DNA of 64,000 bases from contig JAOZHY010000048.1 of the NCBI GenBank assembly GCA_026014595.1, forward strand, positions 186,001 through 250,000, given 5' to 3'. Position numbers and translations under genes: made by a program. Within the stretch, counting starts at the first letter, position 1. Every line of letters begins with the position of its first letter. Below, one piece after another: positions 1 to 7,169 of the stretch. Source of the DNA: Candidatus Bathyarchaeota archaeon. GTDB taxonomy: Archaea; Thermoproteota; Bathyarchaeia; Bathyarchaeales; Bathycorpusculaceae. The notes beneath the pieces were generated by a model, which was not told the DNA's origin, made no database searches, and saw only the letters and a list, made by a program, of their open reading frames with translations.

Positions 1-380
1 TCAGGGCAGTCTCGAATTACCTCTGCTTCTGGCGCCGCCATCGTTTTTAGGGCTTCAAGGGCTGCTTCTGCCTTGTATTCTTGGAAAAATCCAATGGCAG
101 TGTTCAAGGCTATGACAACGGCGATGACCGTCATGTCGATGTATTTTCCGACAAATAACGAAATCAGCGCTGCGGCGACAAGGACAACGACAAGAGGACT
201 TTTCAGTTGGCGCGCGAGAAGAGCCCATGTGAGTGTCTTCTTCTCTTCTTCCAGCTCGTTTGCGCCGTATATCTGCAGTCTCTTCTCTACTTCAGCTGTT
301 GTCAATCCTCTTTCGCTTGTATTAAGCTGCTTGAAGACTTCTTCAACGCTTAGATTATGCCAGACCGTTTCCTGAACCAC
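1..380 (-). CDS. P-type cation-transporting ATPase, N-terminal part (cut by window edge)
   Basis: The minus strand is open from a GTG at 380 to the window edge, giving about 126 residues of the N-terminus of a P2-type cation pump. Residues ~5-70 form the cytoplasmic N-terminal domain (HNLSVEEVFKQL, GLTTAEVEKRL, YGANEL), followed by the first membrane hairpin (VVVLVAAALISLFV, then VIAVVIALNTAIGFFQEYKA). The motif GFFQEY..EAALEALK is typical of Ca2+/H+/Na+ P2 ATPases. The phosphorylation site and ion-binding helices lie outside the window, so the ion is unknown. GAGG lies 6-9 bases before the GTG. It is divergent from the heliorhodopsin gene; the shared 245-base spacer has a TATA-like stretch (ggtatataaatg, about 437-448) at a fitting distance for this gene. 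Confidence 0.85.
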   Translation of the reverse strand, partial: MVQETVWHNLSVEEVFKQLNTSERGLTTAEVEKRLQIYGANELEEEKKTLTWALLARQLKSPLVVVLVAAALISLFVGKYIDMTVIAVVIALNTAIGFFQEYKAEAALEALKTMAAPEAEVIRDCP

Positions 381-625
381 AGAGATTTCCTCAGAAAAGT
401 GATGATTAGATTGTGATTACCTTATCTTTTCATTGGTATATAAATGATTTTATGCGTTCAATCAGCCCTAGCTTCGGCAGCGCAAACTTGGCATGCGCCC
501 TTTGCTATTAAGAGGAAATCCCAGTCCATTTAATCAAAAATCTAAAAGCTTAAAAGCGCTTGAAATTAAATAGTTTCAACGAAGCTAATTATGTTCTGTT
601 TAACCTTGAAAGGAGGTGATTTCTT

Positions 626-1438
626 TTGAATTATGAAGAAAGACTGAAAATAATTGCGAAGTCGCCTATCTCATTCAGCTATTTAAGGCGGTTCAACATC
701 GGCGCAGGTATTCTTCATTTGTCCCAGGGAATTTTGATGCTTGTGCTGGGCACTTTAATATCTTGGGAAAGAGACATTTACACGTTTTACTTAAAATTTA
801 ACATAGGTCCGCCGATTTCTGTTGCGCCTAACCCGCAGGTTCTATTTGCGTTAACTAATCTTGGCGTTATAGTTGCCTCGTTCCCGTTGCTGTCAGCTTT
901 AGCTCATTTCATTATAGCTTTTCCGAAAAACCGAGAATATAATGAGAATTTGAAAAGAGGCATGAATCCTTACCGTTGGTATGAATATGCATTTTCCAGC
1001 TCGATAATGATAGTGTTAATTGCGACGTTTGTCGGCGTCTGGGATTTCTGGTCTTTAGTTATGATTTTCACTTTAAATGCGATGATGATAATGTTCGGCT
1101 ACTACATGGAAGTGGTGAATCAAAAAGCTGAGAAAACATCATGGTTGCCGTTTATTCTGGGATGTGTATCCGGCGGAGTTCCATGGGTGATTCTTTTCGC
1201 CTATTTCGCAGCAGCAATTACCTCAACGGGAACTAACCCGCCCACGTTCGTCTACCTAATATTCTTCATCTACTTCGCCGTATTCAACGTCTTCGCCTTG
1301 AATATGGTGCTGCAATACAAAGGCGTGGGCTCGTGGAAAGACTATCTTTACGGCGAACGCGTCTACATAATATTAAGCTTCGTAGCCAAAACCGCGCTGG
1401 CATGGCTAGTTTTCATCGGAATATACGCGCCCTTCTAA
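626..1438 (+). CDS. Heliorhodopsin
   Basis: A 270-residue seven-helix membrane protein recognised as heliorhodopsin, the inverted-topology retinal photoreceptor family distinct from type-1 rhodopsins. The family signatures are clear: the TM3 segment RWYEYAFSSSIMIVLIA with counter-ion Glu120, the helix-7 segment GERVYIILSFVAKTALAW with the retinal Schiff-base lysine Lys255, and two histidines, His31 and His94, that match the His pair near the Schiff base in characterised members. Length is normal (~250-270). The start is a TTG preceded by a perfect aggaggtgat ribosome site six bases upstream. It stands alone, divergent from a P-type cation pump; no carotenoid or retinal synthesis gene is visible in this window. 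Heliorhodopsins do not pump ions in most tested cases; function here (light sensing or enzyme/transport modulation) is unknown. Confidence 0.95.
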   Translation: MNYEERLKIIAKSPISFSYLRRFNIGAGILHLSQGILMLVLGTLISWERDIYTFYLKFNIGPPISVAPNPQVLFALTNLGVIVASFPLLSALAHFIIAFPKNREYNENLKRGMNPYRWYEYAFSSSIMIVLIATFVGVWDFWSLVMIFTLNAMMIMFGYYMEVVNQKAEKTSWLPFILGCVSGGVPWVILFAYFAAAITSTGTNPPTFVYLIFFIYFAVFNVFALNMVLQYKGVGSWKDYLYGERVYIILSFVAKTALAWLVFIGIYAPF

Positions 1439-1511
1439 CCCCCCTTTCTTTACAAGCACCGAGTAAAATGGCGAAACATCAACAAACCCGCGTGAACTGC
1501 ATAAATCCAAG

Positions 1512-2492
1512 CTATTTCCAGTAATCCCCAACGTTATATGAAAGCGTGTAATCCAGTTCTGTCAGCGCCTCAGGATATGGCTCCAGCACCGTCTGCGCAG
1601 ATAAGTAATCTTGCTTGAACCTTATTATCCACGCTTTCAGGATGCCCAGTAAGGCGCTTAGCGGAAGCTGACCCGCTCGGTATTTTTCCACATGCCCGAT
1701 GAAAAAGGCTTTTTCCTCTTTTGAGAGGCCGCTTGAGAAATATCCCATAATTTTCAAGAGTACATTGGCATATGAGCCCGTGCTTGGCGTTTTAGCCAGC
1801 GCCAAAGTCAAATGCCTCTTGTACTCTTCAAAAAGCTCTCTTGCTGGTTTGCCTTCCTGGTTGGCAACTATTTTCCCCATGTATCCAAGTTCTTTTTGGC
1901 TGTATGCCGTAAGTAAATACTTGCTTTCAGAGTGGAAACGGATTAAGCTGCTGATTTGTCCAGTTTTCGCGGCAGCTCTAAAACTTGCCAAGGCGAAAAG
2001 CTTTGTTAGGAAATGAGCGCGGATTCTATGATTGATTAATCGCCCTTCATCCTCTATTGCGAGACCAGGAAATTTTTGTAGAACCGCTTCTCCGAAGAAG
2101 CCTGGACCCTTACCGATGGGCGCAGACTGCTGGGTGCTTCCGTAAACTTTCACGTTTCTTAAGCCGCTACTTGGCGAGCCATGCTTCAGAATGAAGCCGT
2201 CAACTTCCTTTAAAGAATCCAAGAAGGAATCGGAGAAGGCTCGCATTTTCTCGGTGAAGTCAGCCCTTGTAGCCGGCTGGATTAATCGGCGCTCGCCGTT
2301 AACTAATACTATCCGCACTGGCTCTCTTGGAACCCCCAAGCCAATGCTTACTTCTGGGCATATGGGAATGAAATCAACATGTGGTTTAAGCTTTTCAACC
2401 ACTTCGCTGGAGATGATTTGCCCATCGTAACGTACAGGCGCAAAAGTGATGCACTCAGACACCACGACCACTGGTCTGGGAAAAACTCTCAA
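1512..2492 (-). CDS. DUF523-DUF1722 protein (YbgA/TudS-like), third cluster Cys replaced
   Basis: A 326-residue protein with an N-terminal DUF523 domain (~1-140) and a C-terminal DUF1722 domain (~180-310, alpha-helical). DUF523 includes the iron-sulfur thiouracil desulfurase TudS, whose cluster is held by three cysteines. Cys14 (VSECITFAP.RYDG) and Cys45 (PICPEV..GLGVPR) are present, but the usual SPSCG motif reads SPSSG here, so the third ligand is Ser109. Either the cluster is held differently or this enzyme has lost the desulfurase activity. It is a monocistronic gene; the next gene upstream is a decayed DJ-1 fragment. Family assignment is firm; function is inferred only. Confidence 0.85.
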   Translation of the reverse strand: MRVFPRPVVVVSECITFAPVRYDGQIISSEVVEKLKPHVDFIPICPEVSIGLGVPREPVRIVLVNGERRLIQPATRADFTEKMRAFSDSFLDSLKEVDGFILKHGSPSSGLRNVKVYGSTQQSAPIGKGPGFFGEAVLQKFPGLAIEDEGRLINHRIRAHFLTKLFALASFRAAAKTGQISSLIRFHSESKYLLTAYSQKELGYMGKIVANQEGKPARELFEEYKRHLTLALAKTPSTGSYANVLLKIMGYFSSGLSKEEKAFFIGHVEKYRAGQLPLSALLGILKAWIIRFKQDYLSAQTVLEPYPEALTELDYTLSYNVGDYWK

Positions 2493-2631
2493 GCAGACAC
2501 CAAGAACACAATTTTCACTGCCTAAAAATAGGGAGTTAAATCTTAAAATGCTTTCTTAAAGAAAACCCGGTTCAATTAGGCTTACCGCGATATTTCAGCG
2601 AATAACTTGCTTTGAATGCACACGCAAATAA

Positions 2632-3066
2632 CTATTTGAGGATAAGGTTTGCTAACGTTCTTTCCTTAACTACCTCGACCAAGGCTTTGCCTGCGAGGCG
2701 CTCAGCTACTTTAAACGCGAAATGTAAAGCTGTTGCGGGACCTTGACTGGTAATTATGTTTTCATCTTCAACTACCAGTTCCTTCTGGATTTTTCATCCG
2801 CCACGTTCAAGCTCGCTTTCTATGCCAGGGTATATGGTGCACTTCTTGCCCTTCAAGATGCCCGCGTCTGTCAGCACAGCAGGCGCCGCGCATATTGCAG
2901 CCACAAGCTTGCCAGACGCAAAAGCCTTCTTGACCATTGAAAGGACTGTGGCGTTTTTTCTCAGGTTGACGTAGCCTGTGTTTCCGCCTATACATATTAT
3001 TGCGTTATAATCTTCCACTTTCACCTTGTCTATCGCGCTTCAGCCGAGAAAAGTGCGTGTTTGTCC
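2632..3066 (-). pseudogene. DJ-1/PfpI family protein, truncated and interrupted
   Basis: Read on the minus strand, the region encodes the central and C-terminal parts of a DJ-1/PfpI protein: KVEDYNAIICIGG, then the nucleophile elbow AAICAAPAVL with its Cys, then VVEDENIITSQGPATA and a C-terminal helix to a TAG at 2632-2634. Two TGA codons interrupt the same reading frame, one before SAIDKVKVEDY (about 3043) and one after ELERGG (about 2791). The first ~60 residues of the family are absent; that space is occupied by a tRNA-Pro gene. The longest open piece is 76 residues (2794-3024). This looks like a dead gene whose front was lost at a tRNA junction. Confidence 0.8.
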
Positions 3067-3071
3067 GATGG

Positions 3072-3176
3072 TGGGGCTGCCCGGATTTGAACCGGGGTCT
3101 ATAGCGGTCTCGACTCGACTCACTTGTAGCCGAGCGCCCGAGGCTACAAGCCTAGACCAAACTAGCCGACAGCCCC
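3072..3176 (-). tRNA. tRNA-Pro (CGG) with a 30-base intron
   Basis: The minus strand folds as a tRNA with acceptor GGGGCTG/CAGCCCC, D arm GGCT/GGCT, anticodon stem GTAGC/GCTAT, and T arm CCCGG-TTCAAAT-CCGGG. Exon 1 is 3176-3137, the intron 3136-3107, exon 2 3106-3072. Removal at the canonical 37/38 site leaves the loop CTCGGGC, anticodon CGG (Pro). The junction forms a textbook bulge-helix-bulge: CUCG of the exon pairs with CGAG of the intron, with bulges GGC and ACC, and GCUCG/CGAGU closes the intron hairpin. No CCA is encoded. Confidence 0.93.
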
Positions 3177-3386
3177 GCACTCACGCGTCGCAGCTTATTC
3201 TTCATTTGTGAGTCTCCAAAATAAGCATTCCTCACCGCTGACGCGTCAGCATCCTTTCCGCTTTTAAATGGGGAGGGGTCTATCCTCAGAGAGCATCTGT
3301 TATCCGTCGCCTGCGGCAAGTAACATTGCGGGTTCTAAAGCATCGTTTATATTTTTCATTGCTGCTATATTGCCTGTGACAGCTTG

Positions 3387-4334
3387 ATGAACCACTGGGA
3401 AATGGAAAACGCGGTTCAGCTTGGAGTCGCGTTGAAGGAGGCGGGGTTCAAAGTTTCCCAGATATGCTGTTCGCGTCCAAGCTGCTTCGACTTTGCGGCT
3501 GAAAAAAACGGCAAGATTCTGCTGGTGAAAGTTGATTCAGACGTAGACACCTTCAGCCCCAAAGACTCGCGGGAGCTCCGCGCCATAGCAAGCAACGTTT
3601 CCGCCGCGTCACTGGTGGTCAGCCAGCAAACGCACGGAAAGCCCCTCCAGGATGACACAGTTTACTCAAGATACGACGTTTTCGTGGTGACTGAGAAGAC
3701 GTTGAGGGACATCGCTTTGGAAACAGCGAACCCGCTGATTTACGCGAGTCCGGGAGGATACACGGTGGAAATCGACGGTAAGCTCGTCGAAAAAAGAAGA
3801 AAAGAGCTTGGCATGTCAGTGGGCAAACTCGCAGAGAGAATTGGTGTCTCGCGCAGAACCCTTTACGGTTACGAAAGGGGCATGACCAGAGCATCCGTCA
3901 CGTCAGCCTATAAACTGGCGGAAACCCTTGGTGTTCCAGTGGCGAAGCCCATAAACGTTCTTGAACCGGTAGGCAAGCAGCGACAATGTCTCTTGCTGAA
4001 AGCCAGATACGCATTCGCGAGAAAGGTGCCTCTTCTTCAAAAGATTTTCAGGAAGTTCGCTTTCTGCGACATTTCACCGGTCCACAAGGCACCTTTCGAT
4101 TTCATACTGAAAGTTCCACACAGCAGACGCGTTATCGTGGGCTGCGTAGCCATCGACGACGAAAGAAACCTGAACCATAGAATGGAGGAAACCATCAGTT
4201 TCTGCCACATCGCTCATGCACGCCCGGTGCTTATCACAGAAAACCATCAGCCCCGCAACAAAGACGTTTCCTGCGTCTGCATGGACGAATTAGCCGTTAT
4301 GCGCACTCCAGAAGACCTTGTCGCCAGCGTCTAA
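3387..4334 (+). CDS. Archaeal HTH-type transcriptional regulator with N-terminal nuclease-like domain
   Basis: A 315-residue protein of a conserved archaeal regulator family (the MJ0164/PH1808 type). Residues ~1-120 look like the N-terminal restriction-endonuclease-like fold used for dimerisation (FDFAAEKNGKILLVKVDSDVD). Residues ~125-195 hold a Cro/CI helix-turn-helix (LVEKRRKELGMSVGKLAERIGVSRRTLYGYERG). The C-terminal third is a second nuclease-like fold typical of the family. A TATA-like cgtttatattttt at 3344-3356 lies ~32 bases before the ATG at 3387, and there is no ribosome site, so the transcript is probably leaderless; a TTG one codon earlier is a less likely start. The stop overlaps the convergent RNase HII stop by four bases. 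Confidence 0.82.
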   Translation: MNHWEMENAVQLGVALKEAGFKVSQICCSRPSCFDFAAEKNGKILLVKVDSDVDTFSPKDSRELRAIASNVSAASLVVSQQTHGKPLQDDTVYSRYDVFVVTEKTLRDIALETANPLIYASPGGYTVEIDGKLVEKRRKELGMSVGKLAERIGVSRRTLYGYERGMTRASVTSAYKLAETLGVPVAKPINVLEPVGKQRQCLLLKARYAFARKVPLLQKIFRKFAFCDISPVHKAPFDFILKVPHSRRVIVGCVAIDDERNLNHRMEETISFCHIAHARPVLITENHQPRNKDVSCVCMDELAVMRTPEDLVASV

Positions 4335-4996
4335 GCAAGCCTTTTCTGCGTTGCGCCCAGTTCGTTTTTTGCTTTTTTCGCAGGTTTCCACGACTTTCTC
4401 ACGCAGTCGGGATAGTCGCCGCCGTGCGCCTGCAACCACTGTTTTAGGAAAATCATGGTTTTTTCGTCTGTGAGGTATCCGCTTCCGAAGTCGCCGTAAT
4501 CACGCTTCAAGACTGCGATTGCTTTGTCACGTTCCACTTTTGCGAGTATGGAGGCGGCGGAAACAACTGGGTAAACCTTGTCTGCCTTGTGCTCAGATAC
4601 GATTTTGACTTTGAAGGGTAAACCCTCTTGGATGTGGTGCTTGAATCGGTCTTCAACCACATCGGCGGCGTCCACGTAAGCCACGTCCGGCTTCAACGCT
4701 TCTATGATTTTTGTCATGGTTTGAGCTTCCAGCCTATTCAGCTTATGCAGTTTCCGTCCAGATTCCACGGCATGGTCAATTTCCACAGGCGACAGCTTAA
4801 CTATCACGTGTTTCTCGGCTAACCTGGTGATTTCTGCAGCCAACATCTCCCGTTTCCTTGGCGACAGAAGCTTTGAATCTTTTACACCTAAACCCTTCAG
4901 CAAGCGCAGATTCTCCTCTTTCAGCAAGACTCCTGCAACGACCAGTGGACCCACCACGCAGCCGCGACCCGCCTCATCGACACCTGCAACCAGCAT
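4331..4996 (-). CDS. rnhB: Ribonuclease HII
   Basis: A 221-residue RNase HII, which removes ribonucleotides and RNA primers from RNA-DNA duplexes. The hallmark DEAGRG motif is at the N-terminus (LVAGVDEAGRGCVVGPLVVAG), followed by VKDSKLLSPRKRE, the conserved D of YVDAADV, and SAASILAKVERDKAI. The length equals that of other archaeal enzymes. The ATG at 4996 is preferred over an in-frame GTG at 5008, because GGGTG sits 6-7 bases upstream of the ATG and family members begin at this point. It converges on the HTH regulator gene with a four-base overlap of stop codons. Confidence 0.95.
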   Translation of the reverse strand: MLVAGVDEAGRGCVVGPLVVAGVLLKEENLRLLKGLGVKDSKLLSPRKREMLAAEITRLAEKHVIVKLSPVEIDHAVESGRKLHKLNRLEAQTMTKIIEALKPDVAYVDAADVVEDRFKHHIQEGLPFKVKIVSEHKADKVYPVVSAASILAKVERDKAIAVLKRDYGDFGSGYLTDEKTMIFLKQWLQAHGGDYPDCVRKSWKPAKKAKNELGATQKRLA

Positions 4997-5116
4997 CGCG
5001 CAAAGCACCCTTTTTCAAGGCTTACTTTTCCATTTAAGCTAATAACGCTTTTTAAAATCCTTCACCCTGTATCTCGAAGAAAGGTTGTAGCTGGCTGCAG
5101 TTTGTGGCGGTTATAG

Positions 5117-5209
5117 TTTTCAACAGGGTTTGGGCGTTTTTTGTGCCAATAGCGATCCCCCCCTCTATAGGTTTCTGCATAGAATCGCTATTAGGCTCCA
5201 AATATGCTG
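5117..5209 (+). repeat. Dispersed intergenic repeat, copy A
   Basis: About 93 bases shared with copies at 23643-23740, 41879-41971 and (inverted) 48703-48785. The recognisable order is TTTTCAACA.GGTTTGG, then GCCAATAGCGATCC, then CCCTCTATAGGTTTCTGCA, then CTATTAGGCTCCAAATA.GCTG. This copy differs most in the middle (catagaatcg instead of caacgaacca). It lies between the rnhB promoter and the 3' end of the winged-helix gene at 5240. No open frame is shared among copies. Confidence 0.75.
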
Positions 5210-5239
5210 TTTCTTCAGTATTGAAAGCGCCGCGTGGCT

Positions 5240-5752
5240 TTAGATGTTCGTTTTAGCTTTTATCCGCGGCAGAACCTCTTTCTGCATCTGCACAACGCCA
5301 AACGTTGTGACCTTGAACTTCTCGTCCGCCGTCTTCGTTATCAAGTCGTTCTTCGCAAGCTCGCCCAGCCGAGTGCTGGTTATCTTGCCGCTTTTTCCAA
5401 GTTTCGCCTGCAACTCCTCCTTCGAAAGCGCATCCGTCTCCAGCAAGCCTAACCCATGCCCCAAATAGCTTGCCAAAAGCCACATCAGCAGCGTCTCGTT
5501 ATCTGTCATCTTGGATTTAGGCACAAGCAAGCTTGAGCCCTCCTTTGAAAAAGCGATTAAACCTTCACAGTCTTTCGCGAGCTGCTGCATGTCCACGCTG
5601 AGCCACAGCTTGCTCGCCACTTCAAAGGAGGGAAGAAACTGGTTGAAAAACTTGTTCAGCATGAGCCACGTTTCCTCCATTGTCGCGGAAAACGTTTCCT
5701 CAAGCTCTCTGTATTTGATTTGAATGGTGACTTTGTCCTGTTTTTCCGTCAA
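5240..5752 (-). CDS. Winged-helix protein, third of three tandem paralogues
   Basis: A 170-residue protein I cannot assign to a named family. Residues ~5-50 form a beta-rich segment followed by a helix (VTIQIKYRELEETFSATMEETWLMLNKFFNQF), matching the N-termini of the two upstream genes. Residues ~90-165 look like a winged helix (LSKEELQAKLGKSGKITSTRLGELAKNDLITKTADEKFKVTTFG). It starts at a TTG that overlaps the TGA of the preceding gene (TTGA), so translation is coupled. It is the last gene of a three-gene operon reading leftward. The extra middle segment containing a Trp-rich helix is unique to this copy. Confidence 0.7.
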   Translation of the reverse strand: MTEKQDKVTIQIKYRELEETFSATMEETWLMLNKFFNQFLPSFEVASKLWLSVDMQQLAKDCEGLIAFSKEGSSLLVPKSKMTDNETLLMWLLASYLGHGLGLLETDALSKEELQAKLGKSGKITSTRLGELAKNDLITKTADEKFKVTTFGVVQMQKEVLPRIKAKTNI

Positions 5753-6219
5753 GCCATCTTGCCTCTGAGCTTCGTCAAAACTTCTTCTTCAATCCATTTT
5801 TCGCCTTGAATCGTCAGTTTAAACTCGGGCTTATTCGGGTCTGGTTTGAAAACTTGTCCGCGTTTCGTCATCTCATTCAGCCGCGCCGGCACCATGCTCT
5901 TAATTCCGCTGGACTCCAGAAGTTTTGCCACCTGCGCCGCAGTGTTGGTTTTGTCTGGTGAAGCATAGAGGATTAAGCCTACAGACTCGTAGTGGGTAAG
6001 TTTCTCACGCGTTACTATCACTGGGCCTTCGGTTGTGGGTTCAATGATGCCTTTTAACTGCGCGCCTGAAGGTATCAGCTTGTTTGAAACAAAGTCGGAA
6101 AGCTTCTCCATGAAATTTTCTGGTATGGTTTCCAGTATGCTCAGGATTTCTTGCGGGGTTTCCCCTTCGATGACTACTTCGCCGAAGGGTGTTTTTATTC
6201 TGGCTTCTATTCGTTTCAT
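5749..6219 (-). CDS. Winged-helix protein, second of three tandem paralogues
   Basis: A 156-residue protein. The N-terminal module (RIEARIKTPFGEVVIEGETPQEILSILETIPEN) aligns with the first gene of the operon (FRIKLGDYEVEIKGTHEEVTKTIQNLPDL). The C-terminal ~80 residues form a winged helix (HYESVGLILYASPDKTNTAAQVAKLLESSGIKSMVPARLNEM then a wing and a closing helix). The ATG at 6219 overlaps the TGA of the upstream gene (ATGA) with a GGAGGAGAAA ribosome site inside that gene; this decides the start over a longer open frame to 6291. Function unknown; the fold suggests DNA binding or a protein-protein role. Confidence 0.75.
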   Translation of the reverse strand: MKRIEARIKTPFGEVVIEGETPQEILSILETIPENFMEKLSDFVSNKLIPSGAQLKGIIEPTTEGPVIVTREKLTHYESVGLILYASPDKTNTAAQVAKLLESSGIKSMVPARLNEMTKRGQVFKPDPNKPEFKLTIQGEKWIEEEVLTKLRGKMA

Positions 6220-6746
6220 GCTTTTTCTCCTCCATGACCTGGGGGTTTCTTTTCGGCAAGTATGTAAACGAAGCCCGTGTTGGTGCTCCACCGCCGGACC
6301 ATGCCCTTTCCAGCAAGTGCGTCGAGGGTTCCTGCCAAATCGCGTTTGGTGTATTTGATGTTATTTGCTTTCATGGCTTCTTGGAGTTCCTCCATGGTTC
6401 TGGGGCGCCACTTGCCCCAGTCAGTCTCCAGAAGTTTTAGAATGGCTTCTTCGCAGTTAGCTGCAGACCTCACTTTCGGATAGGCTTGGGCATCCGTTTT
6501 GGGTGCTGTTTGGACGCTGACGGCTGGTGGTTCTGTCTTAACCGTCAGGGTTGTAACAGTTTTTGGTTTTGCGACTTCGAAAGCCTTTTGGATGCTGGCA
6601 ACTAAGTCGGGAAGGTTTTGGATGGTTTTTGTCACTTCCTCGTGTGTTCCCTTGATTTCGACTTCGTAGTCGCCTAGTTTGATGCGGAATGTGAAGCCGC
6701 CGTTGTTTTCCTCGGTGTTTTGCTGTTCGTTCTTTTTTTGTGACAC
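6216..6746 (-). CDS. Winged-helix protein, first of three tandem paralogues
   Basis: A 176-residue protein that opens the operon. An acidic, Gln/Asn-rich tail (~1-18) precedes the shared N-terminal module FTFRIKLGDYEVEIKGTHEEVTKTIQNLPDLVASI. A flexible Thr/Pro/Val-rich linker (~65-95) leads to a C-terminal winged helix (CEEAILKLLETDWGKWRPRTMEELQEAMKANNIKYTKRDLAGTLDALAGKGMVRR). The GTG at 6746 is preferred because aggggag sits six bases before it; an in-frame TTG seven codons upstream has no ribosome site. I know no function for this family. Three diverged copies in one coupled operon suggest a hetero-oligomer. Confidence 0.72.
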   Translation of the reverse strand: MSQKKNEQQNTEENNGGFTFRIKLGDYEVEIKGTHEEVTKTIQNLPDLVASIQKAFEVAKPKTVTTLTVKTEPPAVSVQTAPKTDAQAYPKVRSAANCEEAILKLLETDWGKWRPRTMEELQEAMKANNIKYTKRDLAGTLDALAGKGMVRRWSTNTGFVYILAEKKPPGHGGEKA

Positions 6747-7169
6747 CGTTGCTCCCCTGTTATACAATTGTGTTATGCCTTTTAGAATTTGTGCCTTCCG
6801 TGGCTGTCTCTTTTTTTCTGTTTGTAGTTGTGGTGTTTTGCTTAGTACATCTACTTCTGTCGGGTTTGCTGGGCGTTTGCTTTTTGCCGTCAGCGTATGG
6901 TTTGGTCTGCAGGCTGGTTGTTCAGTCCGCTGCAGCCGTCACCGAGGGTTCCAGGCGGACCCGTGAATGTGACATGCAATTGAACAATTAAGAGGCAGAG
7001 TCGGTATAACTTAAATGAGGAAAAAGAAAATTTAGATTTTGTTTATCCATTTGCCATCGGTTAAGCATAGTAAACGTTGTAGAAAATATGTAACGTTAAG
7101 GGCTAGTTAGTTTTCGCAAAGAAAAAGGGGAGGGAAGGAAGGAAATGGAAATCGCGTTTCCATTTAGGC
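6747..7169. other. Intergenic stretch, nothing firm recognised
   Basis: A 423-base stretch upstream of the three-paralogue operon and downstream of the peptidase gene. It has a pyrimidine-rich strand (6790-6900) and no credible coding frame. It should contain the operon promoter, but I see no clear TATA box at the right distance. No tRNA, terminator or repeat was recognised. Confidence 0.4.

Noticed and set aside
2632-3066. Recoding of TGA as Trp or selenocysteine in the DJ-1 frame
   Set aside because: TGA ends conserved genes here (gatD, rpsL), and the same gene lacks its N-terminus. Decay explains all observations.
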